Translations under genes and position numbers: made by a program
The notes under the pieces: generated by a model
Told to the model about the DNA's origin: nothing
The model's database searches: none
Seen by the model: the letters and a program-made list of their open reading frames with translations, nothing else
NCBI GenBank assembly: GCA_017893485.1
Contig: CM030368.1
Location: 109,747,549 to 109,811,548, forward strand
DNA: 64,000 nucleotides
DNA from: Hemerocallis citrina
Lineage: Eukaryota; Streptophyta; Magnoliopsida; Asparagales; Asphodelaceae
Direction of reading: 5' to 3'
Shown here: positions 42,952 through 55,751 of the stretch, one piece after another
Position numbering within the stretch: the stretch's first letter is position 1
How the letters are laid out: every line of letters starts with the position of its first letter

Positions 42952-43292
42952 TTCGACTCACACTTTAGTAAGTCGACTGTCCAGAAGACGAGTTTCCAAA
43001 ATTTTACAAAAATAAACTAAGTCATATAACAGTCGACTTAAGAAAAGGGATCAGTCGACTTACCCGAGGTAAATTCCAATAATTTCTCAAAATATATTCT
43101 AAGTATATGAGTCGACTTAAAGGAGTCATAGGTCGACTGTCCAGAAAGGACTAATAATTTTTCAAAATAGATTTCTCAGAGGACCAGTCGTCTGCCTAGG
43201 GGCTAGGTCGACTGTCCAGAACGACTATTTCAAGAATTCTAAAAATACAGTATCAGGCTCGTACCAGTCGACTGCAACGTAGGCCAGTCGAC
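42952..43292. repeat. Tekay LTR array of paired AGTCGACT palindromes
   Basis: Five pairs: cores at 42952/42972, 43032/43054, 43111/43132, 43187/43207 and 43267/43287. Pair spacing is 20-22 bp and pair period 76-81 bp. Four of the units share GTCCAGAA-like flanks or AATTTTTCAAAATA-like spacers, so this is a decayed tandem repeat in which the palindromes are the best-kept part. Copies in A2 (50687-51030) and A3 (58077-58420). Confidence 0.85.
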
Positions 43293-44431
43293 TGTCGGCC
43301 TACAGATTTCAGAATTTAGATCTGATTACAAAGTCAAGTCTGGGGTTTCTAATGTTTCATTATTCATGAAAAATAGTTCGTATTCAGAAAGAATGATAAA
43401 TCTCAACAAATCCCCATGAGATATGTATATTTATGTTATTCAAAACCTCAAATATATCAAAATCAAGTTCTCATGTTCTAAATCGCAAATTCTTTCATTA
43501 GGGTTTTACAAGATCTAACTCTCTTTCACAATTCTAAATCAAATCCTGATTTATAAATCTAATGTCCAGATGTTCATACTCAAATCTTAACATGTCGTTA
43601 GCAACTCATTTTAATAATAAAGATCTTCCATTCCATCCACAATTATTCACATGATTCATACCACAGTACAAGATCTATACTGTTCACAACATCAAATCAA
43701 CACATCAATGATACTTGCACACATAGATCAACAACATGACGAATTATAATATTCACAAAATCGAACAAACAAACAAGATCACTCACATGAATCAAACAAC
43801 AAAACAATTTTTATATATCTCACCTTGAATTGAGAAAAGTCCACGAAAAAGCCCTCCTCTTTGCTAGATCCAAGAGCTCCTTTCTCCACCAAACAAATCT
43901 CCAAAAATTCTGTATATTATCAACAATGACGGCTGGAGAAAAATCCCTTAAATATCCGGGATGAATATTAGGGTTTTACCCTACTTTTGCAAAATAAACC
44001 CTTCAAAAATACAATTTACATATATAACTCTATCTTTGGAAATTCCATCAAAACTCATTTAAATTTGGATTTAAAAGAAAATTTTCATTCTAAATCTCAA
44101 TCGGTACTGTTCAAAATGTCCAGAATATACATTTTGCACTTTAGCCCCTAAAAATGTCAGTTTTGCAAAAAGGTCATTCTTTTCTCAAAAATTGCAAATA
44201 GTTCCAATTAATTTCAGAAAAATCTGGAAAAATACTAATTAAATCTCAAATATTAAATAAAGATTTTTCATGAAGAAAACTAAATTTTCACACTTCTCAT
44301 AAAAGCATTTACACGTGTTTTGCACGTGTACAAAAGATAAATTTTTCTGAAAATATTCATTAAATCTCCAAAAATAAATTTAAATTCATTTTCAAATATA
44401 AAAATAATATTTGAAAATACGGGGTTCTACA

Positions 44432-44630
44432 TCACTCCCTCCTTAGAAGAGTTCTGTCCTCAGAACTACTACTAACGAGTCCAAACAATATATCAACAAA
44501 GAAATCAACCTCTCATAATGGAAACATAGTTCAAACAATTGCATATGACAATTCAATCAAAATAAGAGAAATACAATTCAAATCAAAGTACTATCATTCA
44601 AAGAATAACAATCACATAACAAAAATACAC
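44432..44630 (-). other. Tekay unit 1 polypurine tract and 3' leader
   Basis: The minus strand reads AAGGAGGGAGTGA next to the LTR (44432-44446), the polypurine tract. The rest is non-coding. Confidence 0.75.
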
Positions 44631-47252
44631 TCATACAAAAAGCTCGGGAAAATCCTTCTGCATGCGGTCTTCAGGCTCCCATGTAGCCTCCTCGAACTGA
44701 TGATTGCTCCACAACACCTTGACCATAAGTATCACCTTGCTCCTGAGAACTTTCTCTCTACGGTCAACGATCTCAACAGGCCGTTCCTTGTAACTCAAGT
44801 TCACCTGTAATCCTTCAGGAATCTCTGCCAACTGATGATTCTGATCTGGCACATACTTCTTCAACAATGACACGTGGAATACATCATGCACCTGTGCCAA
44901 CTCCTCTGGAAGCTTCAATCTATAAGCGGTCTTGCCAATTCGCTCCATGATCCTGTATGGACCAATATACCTTGGCGCCAACCTGCCTCCCTTACCGAAC
45001 CTGATTACTCCCTTGGTCGGAGAAACATTGAGAAAAACTGCATCCCCAACCTCAAACTCCAAATCTCTTCGTCGTGTATCAGCATAACTCTTCTGCCGAC
45101 TCTGAGCCTCAACTAACCTCTTGCGAATCAGCTCAATCTGTTCTGACGTCTGTTGGACGATCTCAGGACCATACATCTGCCTCTCGCCAACCTCATACCA
45201 ACAAACAGGTGTCCTACACCTCCTCCCGTACAAAGCCTCATACGGTGCCATCCCAATACTCGCATGGTAACTGTTGTTATAAGCAAACTCAACCAATGCT
45301 AAGTATCTCTCCCAACTACCACCGAAATCCATAACACAAGCCCTCAACATATCTTCCAGCACCCGATTCACCCTCTCCGTCTGACCATCGGTCTGTGGAT
45401 GAAAAGCAATACTGAAATCAGTTCTGGTGCCTAAAGCTGCTTGTAGGCTCTTCCAAAATCTTGAAGTAAACCTTGCATCTCTGTCGGATACAATCGACAC
45501 AGGAACTCCATGAAGTCTCACAATTTCCCCAATGTACAACTCAGCCAATTTCCCCATCGACCAAGTAATCTTCATGGCTAGAAAGTGAGCCGACTTAGTC
45601 AAACGGTCCACAACAACCCAAATCGAGTCATTGCCCTTCGAACTCCTCGGCAAACCTGTGATGAAATCCATACTGATATTCTCCCATTTCCACTCCGGAA
45701 TGGGCAACGGCTGTAACAAACCTCCAGGTCTCTGATTTTCTGCTTTGATCTGCTGACAAGTCAGACACCTTGCTACATCCCGCTTCATACCAGACCACCA
45801 AAAGTGCTGTTTGATGTCCCTGTATATCTTCGTGCCTCCTGAATGAACTGACAACAATGTACTGTGTGCTTCCTGCAAGATACTCTCTCTCAAATCTGCA
45901 TTATCTGGAACACACAACCTCTCACCCAACCAAAGAATTCCATCTTGGACACGAAACTCTGATAGCTTGCCCTCTGAAACCTGTTGTAACATCTTCTGAA
46001 TCTCTGAATCCGATCTCCGACCTTCCACAATCCTCTCTCTCAAGGATGGCTGCAGCCTCAACTGAGCCAAAGATGCCCCTAAATCTTGCAGTACCACCTC
46101 GATACCTGCATGATCGATCTCTGCTACCAACTCTCTTCGAGTAGTGATCAAACTTGATAAATTACTCTTCCTGCTAAGTCCATCAGCCACCACATTCGCT
46201 TTGCCCGGATGATACTTGATCTCGGGACGAATGTCTTCCAATACCTCCAACCACCTTCTCTGCCTAAGATTAAGATCCTTCTGTTGATAAATGTACTTCA
46301 GGCTCTTGTGGTCAGTGTACATATTAACCTTCTGACCATAAACATAATGCCTCCATAGCTTCAAGGGATAAATGATAGCTGCTAGCTCCAAATCATGCGT
46401 CGGGTAATTCTTCTCATGCGGACGCAATTGCCTCGAACCATAAGCAATAACCTTGCCTTCTTGCATCAAGACACATCCCAAACCTCTGAGAGATGCATCG
46501 CTGTAGATATCATAATCCTTCCCAGCTTGCGGCAAAGCTAAGATAGGTGCAGTAGTCAACCTTTCCTTTAACTCAAGGAAACTTTCCTCGCACTTATCAG
46601 TCCACACAAATGCCACATTCTTCCGGGTCAAACCTGTCAAAGGAACTGTAATCTGAGAATAACCCTGGATAAATCTCCTGTAGTAACCAGCTAAACCCAA
46701 GAAACTCCTGACTTCCTTCACAGACGTCGGCCTGGGCCAATCCTTCACTGCTTCAACTTTCTGAGGATCAGTAGCTACTCCCTCCTTAGAAAGAATATGA
46801 CCAAGGAAAGCTACCTCAGACTTCCAAAACTCACACTTCGACAACTTGGCATACAAGCTATGCTCCTGCAATTTCTGCAATACCGCTGTCAAGTGCGTAG
46901 AATGATCCTCCTCCGACTTCGAATACACCAAAATATCGTCGATGAAAACCACCACGAAGGAATCAATAAATGGCCTCAAAACCTGATTCATCATATCCAT
47001 GAAAACTGCTAGCGCATTCGTCAATCCGAATGGCATTACTAGAAACTCATAGAGTCCATGACGAGTCCTGAAAGCTGTCTTACTCACATCTTCCTCCTTG
47101 ACTCGAACCTGATGATACCCCGACCTCAAGTCAATCTTCGAAAACACAGCTGCTCCTCGAAGCCTGTCGAACAAATCATCAATCCGCGGCAGTGGATACT
47201 TGTTCTGAATAGTCACCCTATTCAACTCCCGATAGTCAATGCACATCCTCAT
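44631..47252 (-). CDS. Tekay unit 1 pol: RT, RNase H, integrase, chromodomain
   Basis: 873 codons open, continuing the pol frame of 47265-47932 past a single premature TAG (47265-47267, AAG in unit 2). RT box FIDD at residues 103-106; RNase H with D252, E289, D314 and D357; integrase HHCC H463/H470/C496/C499 and triad D529, D590, E626 (35 residues between the last two). The C-terminus ends in a Tekay chromodomain ([19 protein letters not shown]). Oddities: four residues are missing before the HHCC cysteines compared with unit 2, Leu replaces the usual Pro in TNAPAVF, and Pro replaces Ala in the RNase H IIYALKLW helix. The ATG given is internal; the true protein is a polyprotein. Chromodomains direct integration to marked chromatin. 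Confidence 0.93.
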   Translation of the reverse strand: MRMCIDYRELNRVTIQNKYPLPRIDDLFDRLRGAAVFSKIDLRSGYHQVRVKEEDVSKTAFRTRHGLYEFLVMPFGLTNALAVFMDMMNQVLRPFIDSFVVVFIDDILVYSKSEEDHSTHLTAVLQKLQEHSLYAKLSKCEFWKSEVAFLGHILSKEGVATDPQKVEAVKDWPRPTSVKEVRSFLGLAGYYRRFIQGYSQITVPLTGLTRKNVAFVWTDKCEESFLELKERLTTAPILALPQAGKDYDIYSDASLRGLGCVLMQEGKVIAYGSRQLRPHEKNYPTHDLELAAIIYPLKLWRHYVYGQKVNMYTDHKSLKYIYQQKDLNLRQRRWLEVLEDIRPEIKYHPGKANVVADGLSRKSNLSSLITTRRELVAEIDHAGIEVVLQDLGASLAQLRLQPSLRERIVEGRRSDSEIQKMLQQVSEGKLSEFRVQDGILWLGERLCVPDNADLRESILQEAHSTLLSVHSGGTKIYRDIKQHFWWSGMKRDVARCLTCQQIKAENQRPGGLLQPLPIPEWKWENISMDFITGLPRSSKGNDSIWVVVDRLTKSAHFLAMKITWSMGKLAELYIGEIVRLHGVPVSIVSDRDARFTSRFWKSLQAALGTRTDFSIAFHPQTDGQTERVNRVLEDMLRACVMDFGGSWERYLALVEFAYNNSYHASIGMAPYEALYGRRCRTPVCWYEVGERQMYGPEIVQQTSEQIELIRKRLVEAQSRQKSYADTRRRDLEFEVGDAVFLNVSPTKGVIRFGKGGRLAPRYIGPYRIMERIGKTAYRLKLPEELAQVHDVFHVSLLKKYVPDQNHQLAEIPEGLQVNLSYKERPVEIVDRREKVLRSKVILMVKVLWSNHQFEEATWEPEDRMQKDFPELFV

Positions 47253-47264
47253 TGACCCATCCTT

Positions 47265-47932
47265 CTACTTAACTAACAGCACTGGCGCTCCCCACGGAGA
47301 AGAACTCGGCCTAATAAGCCCTTTGCTCAACAGCTCCTCAATCTGCTTCTTCACTTCATCTTGCTCTACAGGTGTCATCCTGTACGGAGCCTTAGAAATT
47401 GGCACACTTCCCGGCTGAACATTGATGTAAAACTCCACATCTCTCTGTGGCGGTAATCCTGAAAAATCATCCAAGAACACCTTAGGAAAATCTCTGACAA
47501 CCGGAATGCCCTTGACTTCATCTGAAATTGCCATCTTAGATACCATTGCAGCCACCTTCGGAATCTTCTTCTTCCCTTGGAAAGTCACTGCAGGTCCACC
47601 TGGTGCTTTCACTAACACCTCCTTCTGCTTGCATTCGATTGTGGCATCATATATTGCCATCCAATCAATGCCCACGATGACATCCACACCCAATACTTTC
47701 AGCTCGATCATATCAATGCCGAACAACCTCCCACCAATCTCGATATCACAGCCCTCGTAATATCGATCTGCAATCAACTCTTCACCTGACGGTGTTGCCA
47801 CCGACAAAATCCTGCCTGGAAATAACTTAGGTTCCACACCTAAGATCTTGGCAAAACTTGGCGATACAAAAGTATGCGATGAACCAGTGTCAAATAAAAC
47901 CTTGGCCTTTATTCCATTAATTAAAACAACTC
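47265..47932 (-). CDS. Tekay unit 1 protease and RT N-terminus
   Basis: The exon starts at the putative splice acceptor (47932) as Gly-Val-Val-Leu-Ile-Asn-Gly. The aspartic protease box [11 protein letters not shown] is intact, followed by a [11 protein letters not shown] block and the spacer to RT ([18 protein letters not shown]). It stops at TAG 47265, one base change from Lys. An upstream ATG at 47987 lies inside the intron and is unlikely to be used. Confidence 0.88.
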
Positions 47933-48029
47933 CTGTTACAATAAGAATGATACTCAATCTTAAATTGTTCTCAAATAAAGGTTTCATTTATTACATTGAT
48001 TCAAAATAAAAATCAGAATTGTTGCATAC
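47933..48029 (-). other. Putative gag-protease intron (Tekay unit 1)
   Basis: 97 nt, minus-strand GTATGC donor and TTCTTATTGTAACAG acceptor, AT-rich, containing the gag stop. Splicing joins VIQ-G-VVLING in frame. Same length and sites in unit 2, and equivalent sites in the older A0. Confidence 0.65.
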
Positions 48030-49104
48030 CCTGTATTACATTTTCCGAGTTACCAGCGTCTTCCTCGGTTAATGCAAATACTCGCCCTTGCCTCTTCTGA
48101 AATTTGCTCCCACTAGAACCATCCTTCTTCAATTGTGGACAATGAGACTGAGAATGTCCAGCTTGCCCACACTGGGAACAAACCTGCTTTGCCAACTTCG
48201 GACATGCTAACCTGTAATGTCCTGCCTCCTTGCAGTAATAACAGGTCACCCCTTGAGCTGCAGGTGCCTTCTGCACTGGATCACTGAATTTGTCCTGCTT
48301 CACAGGGAATCCCTTCCCACTCTGGCCTGATGCTGGCCTCTTGTTCCGGTTCCATGTATCTTGCTTCTTCTGGAACTGGTCCATGTCCTCTTCGGTCATG
48401 GCTGCTCTCCTGACCAGTTTGTCGAATCTTCTAATGCCCAACGGGATCATCCTCGACCTCAAGCTTGGCCTCAAGCCCTGCTCAAACTTTTTGGCTTTCT
48501 TTGCCTCGTCAACAACTAACTCTGGTGCATACCTCGAAAGTTGAGCAAATTTCGTCTCATACTCCCGCACGGTCATGCTGCCCTGCTGAAGGTTCAAGAA
48601 CTCGGTCGCCTTCTTCTCCTGAACATCTAGGGGAAAGAAGCGATCTCTGAACTCCTCCAGAAAAGCTTCCCAAGTCAACGGCTGGTCTCCCAAAGCCCTT
48701 TTCACTGACTCCCACAAGACACCAGCGTCCTTCTCAAGCTGCATCGAAGCTAACTTCACCTTGCTGGCTGCCGGAGTCTCCGATACCTCGAAGAACGTCT
48801 CCATCTTCCTAATCCAATCATCTGCTGCGGTTGGATTAGCTTGCCCCTCAAAGACTGGCGGCCTCATCCTCTTAAAGGATTCAATCTGCTTGATAGGATC
48901 GGCGTTCACCAATCCATGTCCAGCATCATGATTTGGCTGCGGATTCTGTTGCTGAGCTTGCTGCTGCGCCACGTTGAATGCCATCAGCGTGTTCAGCGTC
49001 TGGTACACCTTGGCGAATTCAGCCTCAAGGTCGATCCCATTTCCTCGGGAACTACCAGTTCCATACTCATTGTTGCCACCATTCCTGTCCCTGGGTGCAA
49101 CCAT
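48013..49104 (-). CDS. Tekay unit 1 Gag
   Basis: Start at ATG 49102-49104 (MVAPRDRNGG), matching the A0 gag start; the frame is open 50 codons further upstream but without homology. Retrotransposon gag core (FEGQANPTAADDWIRKMETF, FRDRFFPLDVQEKKATEFLN), then two CCHC knuckles (CYYCKEAGHYRLAC, CSQCGQAGHSQSHC). No stop within gag. The unspliced reading ends in GMQQF-stop inside the putative intron. It forms particles and packages the RNA. Confidence 0.9.
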   Translation of the reverse strand: MVAPRDRNGGNNEYGTGSSRGNGIDLEAEFAKVYQTLNTLMAFNVAQQQAQQQNPQPNHDAGHGLVNADPIKQIESFKRMRPPVFEGQANPTAADDWIRKMETFFEVSETPAASKVKLASMQLEKDAGVLWESVKRALGDQPLTWEAFLEEFRDRFFPLDVQEKKATEFLNLQQGSMTVREYETKFAQLSRYAPELVVDEAKKAKKFEQGLRPSLRSRMIPLGIRRFDKLVRRAAMTEEDMDQFQKKQDTWNRNKRPASGQSGKGFPVKQDKFSDPVQKAPAAQGVTCYYCKEAGHYRLACPKLAKQVCSQCGQAGHSQSHCPQLKKDGSSGSKFQKRQGRVFALTEEDAGNSENVIQGMQQF

Positions 49105-49326
49105 TTTGAATACTGCAAAACGAGGGAAAAGATAGAGCTTCACACACACACAATTCAATCTCACATCAATATCCTTTGGCAAAATCTCAATTGAATCCCA
49201 AAGGTAAAACATCATATTCAATTCTATGTGATACTCACTATTTATTGTCCACACCTAGGTACACACACTCTAATGTCCACACCTAGGTTATTTTTATGTC
49301 ATGTTTAGTATTACCATTGAAGCGTC
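49105..49326 (-). other. Tekay unit 1 leader
   Basis: 5' untranslated leader between primer site and gag, with the same duplicated CCACACCTAGGT motif (as complement) as the A0 leader. No other feature. Confidence 0.6.
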
Positions 49327-49338
49327 GCTCTGATACCA
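49327..49338 (-). promoter_or_regulatory. Tekay unit 1 primer-binding site (tRNA-iMet)
   Basis: Minus strand TGGTATCAGAGC, five bases from LTR A2. Confidence 0.92.
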
Positions 49339-49343
49339 ATCTC

Positions 49344-52167
49344 TGTAGCGCCCCGAATTTCAAATAAGATATCTTAGAAAATACGTGGCACATTCCCAGC
49401 GATCCACTTCAATACAATATTAAACATAACCAACACCACTAAAAATTTTCAAACATTTATTACAACAAAACCGTACATTGCACAGCGGAATTTAAAAAAT
49501 CTCAACTACAAATTTATCTCAAAACTGTTATTATAATTTTACACAAACACTTAAGATTCAATTTATCTCAAATATGCCTCTAGCATCCAAATCTCCATCA
49601 CTAGGCAACTACCTGCAACATGTGAGGCTAGAGATGGTCCCTAACCCCCAAAACTAACGGGGTCTGCCATAAATGGTGTGAGAGATATAAAAATAAACAA
49701 ACAACATAAAAGATCATACCTCATAAATTCTTAAACAACAGGTACTAAATAAGAATATGGGAAATACGCAATGACGGTAACATAAAACATCAAGTGGAGC
49801 TAATCTAAGTGTCGGGTGTAAAAAATAGGAAAACCAAATGCATAAAACCAAGCCAAGAAACAATTACCCTAGATGCAGACTCTCTAATGCGTACTTGTCG
49901 AAGTCTATGCATCCCATTCTACATAGGTTTGGTGCAAGCCCGTAACGTCTCCACTTCATAGGGTTCAATCCCCCTCTATGCAACTAATCCTAACACGATG
50001 ACTACTACGAGATAAAGATAAACCATGGATAGTATCTCACGCCCGATAATTTCGGAGATGGATCCCACACCCAAGATATTTCACTTGAATAATTCCGGAG
50101 ATCAGCCCACATCGAAACATTGACACATCACCACAATATACCACATGGGCTTCACCTCGACTCCGATAATTCCGGAGATCAATCCCACACCACAAATAGT
50201 TACCGTGATAATTCCGGAGATTGTCCCACACCACAAGACTTTGATAATTCCGAAGACATATCCCACACCACTAATAATCTACTGTGATAATTTCGAAGAT
50301 TAAATCCCACACCGAAAGCCGTACTGAGGTTCTTGACTCATGTTCCCGTTCATCATATCACCACTAGTGCCTGTCCTTATCATTTTGTGTTAATTAATTA
50401 CTTAGCGAACCTCCTAGAGTGGTATACCCTACCGGCCTAAATTCAAATCCAAATAACTGAAATGCCTCACTGGGCCTCAACAAATAACTCAACACCGGTA
50501 TACTAGGGTCACACACCACTAGAGACTCAAACTCAAAAGGTCTAAACTAAAGTTCCACTAAACAAGAGTGGCTCAACTGAATATCTTAAATCATATACTA
50601 AACTGAAAGTCAAGTATATACTGAATTATCTGGAAGAAACAATCGTTCGAAATAGCACTAAAGTTTTCAAAGGTCCTTCAGTACCAGTCGACTCACACTT
50701 TAGTAAGTCGACTATCCAGAAGACGAGTTTCCAAAATTTTACAAAAATAAACTAAGTCATATAACAGTCGACTTAAGAAAAGGGATCAGTCGACTTACCC
50801 GAGGTAAATTCCAATAATTTCTCAAAATATATTCTAAGTATATGAGTCGACTTAAAGGAGTCATAGGTCGACTGTCCAGAAAGGACTAATAATTTTTAAA
50901 AATAGATTTCTCAGAGGACCAGTCGTCTACCTAGGGGCTAGGTCGACTGTCCAGAACGACTATTTCAAGAATTCTAAAAATACAGTATCATGCTCGTACC
51001 AGTCGACTGCACAGTAGGCCAGTCGACTGTCGGCCTACAGATTTCAAAATTTAGATCTGATTACAAAGTCAAGTCTGGGGTTTCTAATGTTTCATTATTC
51101 ATGAAAAATAGTTCGTATTCAGAAAGAATGATAAATCTCAACAAATCCTCATGAGATATGTATATTTATGTTATTCAAAACCTCAAATATATCAAAATCA
51201 AGTTCTCATGTTCTAAATCGCAAATTCTTTCATTAGGGTTTTACAAGATCTAACTCTCTTTCACAATTCTAAATCAAATCCTGATTTATAAAATCAAATG
51301 TCCAGATGTTCATACTCAAATCTTAACATGCCGTTAGCAACTCATTTTAATAATAAAGATCTTCCATTCCATCCACAATTATTCACATGATTCATACCAC
51401 AGTACAAGATCTATACTGTTCACAACATCAAATCAACACATCAATGATACTTGCACACATAGATCAACAACATGACGAATTATAATATTCACAAAATTGA
51501 ACAAACAAACAAGATAACTCACATGAATCAAACAACAAAACAATTTTTATATATCTCACCTTGAATTGAGAAAAGTCCACGAAAAAGCCTTCCTCTTTGC
51601 TAGATCCAAGAGCTCCTTTCTCCACCAAACAAATCTCCAAAAATTCTGTATATTATTAACAATGACGGCTGGAGAAAAATCCCTTAAATATCCGGGATGA
51701 ATATTAGGGTTTTACCCTACTTTTGCAAAATAAACCCTTCAAAAATACAATTTACATATATAACTCTATCTTTGGAAATTCCATCAAAACTCATTTAAAT
51801 TTGGATTTAAAAGAAAATTTTCATTCTAAATCTCAATCAGTACTATTCAAAATGTCCAGAATATACATTTTGCACTTTAGCCCCTAAAAATGTCAGTTTT
51901 GCAAAAAGGTCCTTCTTTTCTCAAAAATTGCAAATAGTTCCAATTAATTTCAGAAAAATCTGGAAAAATATTAAATAAATCTCAAATATTAAATAAAGAT
52001 TTTTCATAAAGAAAAATAAATTTTCACACTTCTCATAAAAGCATTTGCACGTGTTTTGCACGTGTACAAAAGATAAATTTTTCTGAAAATATTCATTAAA
52101 TCTCCAAAAATAAATTTAAATTCATTTTCAAATATAAAAAAAATATTTGAAAATACGGGGTTCTACA
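49344..52167 (-). repeat. Tekay LTR A2 (middle, shared by both units)
   Basis: 2824 bp, TGTAGCGCCCCG to GGGGTTCTACA, near identical to A1 with scattered substitutions. It serves as 5' LTR of unit 1 and 3' LTR of unit 2. Contains the palindrome pairs, minisatellite and conserved block. Confidence 0.92.
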
Positions 52168-54842
52168 TCACTCCCTCCTTAGAAGAGTTCTGTCCTCAGA
52201 ACTACTACTAACGAGTCCAAACAATATATCAACAAAGAAATCAACCTCTCATAATGGAAACATAGTTCAAACAATTGCATATGACAATTCAATCAAAATA
52301 AGAGAAATACAATTCAAATCAAAGTACTATCATTCAAAGAATAACAATCACATAACAGAAACAGACTCATATAAAAAGCTCGGGAAAATCCTTCTGCATG
52401 CGGTCTTCAGGATCCCATGTAGCCTCCTCGAACTGCTAATTGCTCCACAATACCTTGACCATAGGTATCACCTTGCTCCTGAGAACTTTCTCTCTACGGT
52501 CAACGATCTCAACAGGCCGTTCCTTGTAACTCAAGTTCACCTGTAACCCTTCAGGAATCTCTGCCAACTGATGATTCTGATCTGGCACATACTTCTTCAA
52601 CAATGACACGTGGAATACATCATGCACCTGTGCCAACTCCTCTGGAAGCATCAATCTATAAGCGGTCTTGCCAATCCGCTCCATGATCCTGTATGGACCA
52701 ATATACCTTGGCGCGAACCTGCCTCCCTTACCGAACCTGATTACTCCCTTGGTCGGAGAAACCTTGAGAAAAACTGCATCCCCAACCTCAAACTCCAAAT
52801 CTCTTCGTCGTGTATCAGCATAACTCTTCTGCCGACTCTGAGCCTCAACTAACCTCTTGCGAATCAGCTCAATCTGTTCTGACGTCTGTTGGACGATCTC
52901 AGGACCATACATCTGCCTCTCGCCAACCTCATACCAACAAACAGGTGTCCTACACCTCCTCCCGTACAAAGCCTCATACGGTGCCATCCCAATACTCGCA
53001 TGGTAACTGTTGTTATAAGCAAACTCAACCAATGCTAAGTATCTCTCCCAACTACCACCGAAATCCATAACACAAGCCCTCAACATATCTTCCAGCACCC
53101 GATTCAACCTCTCCGTCTGACCATCGGTCTGTGGATGAAAAGCTGTACTGAAATCAGTTCTGGTGCCTAAAGCTGCTTGTAGGCTCTTCCAAAATCTTGA
53201 AGTAAACCTTGCATCTCTGTCAGATACAATCGACACAGGAACTCCATGAAGTCTACAATTCCCAATGTACAACTCAGCCAATTCACGGCTAGAAAGTGAG
53301 CCGACTTAGTCAAACGGTCCACAACAACCCAAATCGAGTCATTGCCCTTCGAACTCCTCGGCAAACCTGTGATGAAATCCATACTGATATTCTCCCATTT
53401 CCACTCCGGAATGGGCAACGGCTGTAACAAACCTCCAGGTCTCTGATTTTCTGCTTTGATCTGCTGACAAGTCAGACACCTTGCCACGAAATCTGCTACA
53501 TCCCGCTTCATACCAGACCACCAAAAGTGTTGTTTGATGTCCCTGTACATCTTCGTGCCTCCTGGATGAACTGACAACAATGTACTGTGTGCTTCCTGCA
53601 AGATGCTCTCTCTCAAATCTGCATTATCTGGAACACACAACCTCTCACCCAACCAAAGAATTCCATCTTGGACACGAAACTCTGTTAGCTTGCCCTCTGA
53701 AACCTGTTGTAACATCTTCTGAATCTCTGAATCCGATCTCTGACCTTCCACAATCCTCTCTCTCAAGGATGGCTGCAGCCTCAACTGAGCCAAAGATGCC
53801 CCTAAACCTTGCAGTACCACCTCGATACCTGCCTGATCGATCTCTGCTACCAACTCTCTTCGAGTAGTGATCAAACTTGATAAACTACTCTTTCTGCTAA
53901 GTCCATCAGCCACCACATTCGCTTTGCCCGGATGATACTTGATCTCGGGACGAATGTCTTCCAATACCTCCAACCACCTTCTCTGCCTAAGATTAAGATC
54001 CTTCTGTTGATAAATGTACTTCAGGCTCTTGTGGTCAGTGTACATATTAACCTTCTGACCATAAACATAATGCCTCCATAGCTTCAAGGCATAAATGATA
54101 GCTGCTAGCTCCAAATCATGCGTCGGGTAATTCTTCTCATGCGGACGCAATTGTCTCGAACCATAAGCAATAACCTTGCCTTCTTGCATCAAGACACATC
54201 CCAAACCTCTGAGAGATGCATCGCTGTAGATATCATAATCCTTCCCAGCTTGCGGCAAAGCTAAGATAGGTGCAGTAGTCAACCTTTCCTTTAACTCAAG
54301 GAAACTTTCCTCGCACTTATCAGTCCACACAAATGCCACATTCTTCCGGGTCAAACCTGTCAAAGGAACTGTAATCTGAGAATAATCCTGGATAAATCTC
54401 CTGTAGTAACCAGCTAAACCCAAGAAACTCCTGACTTCCTTCACAGACGTCGGCCTGGGCCAATCCTTCACTGCTTCAACTTTCTGAGGATCAGTAGCTA
54501 CTCCCTCCTTAGAAAGAATATGACCAAGGAAAGCTACCTCAGACTTCCAAAACTCACACTTCGACAACTTGGCATACAAGCTATGCTCTTGCAATTTCTG
54601 CAATACCGCTGTCAAGTGCGTAGAATGATCCTCCTCCGACTTCGAATACACCAAAATATCGTCGATGAAAACCACCACGAAGGAATCAATAAATGGCCTC
54701 AAAACCCGATTCATCATATCCATGAAAACTGCTGGCGCATTCGTCAACCCGAATGGCATTACCAGAAACTCATAGGGTCCATGATGAGTCCGAAAACTGT
54801 CTTACTCACATCTTCCTCCTTGACTCGAACCTGATGATACCC
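52168..54842 (-). pseudogene. Tekay unit 2 pol, broken
   Basis: Frames 53167-54759 (RT with FIDD, RNase H, HHCC, first integrase Asp) and 52436-53281 (rest of integrase, start of chromodomain) overlap in different frames. A deletion of about 20 bp near 53281 removes part of the segment after AHFLA. A frameshift near 54785 and a stop (TAG) before GYHQV near 54842 break RT, and a stop (LWSN-stop, about 52438) truncates the chromodomain. It retains the ADFV residues missing from unit 1. Confidence 0.88.
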
Positions 54843-55654
54843 CTACCTCAAGTCAATCTTCGAAAACACAGCTGCTCCTCGAAGCCTGTCGAACAAATCA
54901 TCAATCCGTGGCAGTGGATACTTGTTCTGAATAGTCACCCTATTCAACTCCCGATAGTCAATGCACATCCTCATTGACCCATCCTTCTTCTTGACTAACA
55001 GCACTGGCGCTCTCCACGGAGAAGAACTCGGCCTAATAAGCCCTTTGCTCGACAGCTCCTCAATCTGCTTCTTCACTTCATCTTGCTCTACAGGTGCCAT
55101 CCTGTACGGAGCCTTAGAAATCGGCGCACTCCCTGGCTGAACATTAATGCAAAACTCCACATCTCTCTGCAGCGGTAATCCTGGAAAATCATCCAAGAAC
55201 ACCTTAGGAAAATCTCTGACAACCGGAATGCCCTTGACTTCATCTGAAATTGCCATCTTAGATACCATTGCAGCCACCTTCGGATTCTTCTTCTTCCCTT
55301 GGAAAGTCACTGCAGGTCCACCTGGTGCTTTCACTAACACCTCCTTCTGCTTGCATTCGATTGTGGCATCATATATTGCCATCCAATCAATGCCCACGAT
55401 GACATCCACACCCAATACTTTCAGCTCGATCATATCAATGCCGAACAACCTCCCACCAATCTCGATATCACAGCCCTCGTAATATCGATCTGCAATCAAC
55501 TCTTCACCTAACGGTGTTGCCACCGACAAAATCCTGCCTGGAAATAACTTAGGTTCCACACCTAAGATCTTGGCAAAACTTGGCAATACAAAAGTATGCG
55601 ATGAACCAGTGTCAAATAAAACCTTGGCCTTTATTCCATTAATTAAAACAACTC
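54843..55654 (-). pseudogene. Tekay unit 2 protease and RT N-terminus
   Basis: Reads from the putative acceptor (55654) through [11 protein letters not shown] and across the Lys codon that is TAG in unit 1, into [16 protein letters not shown], ending at a stop just before the GYHQV segment of RT. Closely matches unit 1. Confidence 0.85.
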
Positions 55655-55751
55655 CTGTTACAATAAGAATGATACTCAATCTTAAATTGTTCTCAAATAA
55701 AGGTTTCATTTATTACATTGATTCAAAATAAAAATCAGAATTGTTGCATAC
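55655..55751 (-). other. Putative gag-protease intron (Tekay unit 2)
   Basis: 97 nt with the same GTATGC donor and GTAACAG acceptor as unit 1. Confidence 0.65.

Larger units (their letters stand above)
41609..44431 (-). repeat. Tekay LTR A1
   Basis: 2823 bp, TGTAGCGCCCTG to GGGGTTCTACA. In sense order: U3, TATTTAAG TATA box (43947-43954), a long transcribed part with five palindrome pairs (42952-43292), a minisatellite (42305-42580) and the conserved block (42165-42250). Confidence 0.92.

Noticed and set aside
44874..45334. Plus-strand ORFs opposite the Tekay pol
   Set aside because: Antisense shadows of the integrase and chromodomain coding sequence; repeated identically in unit 2.
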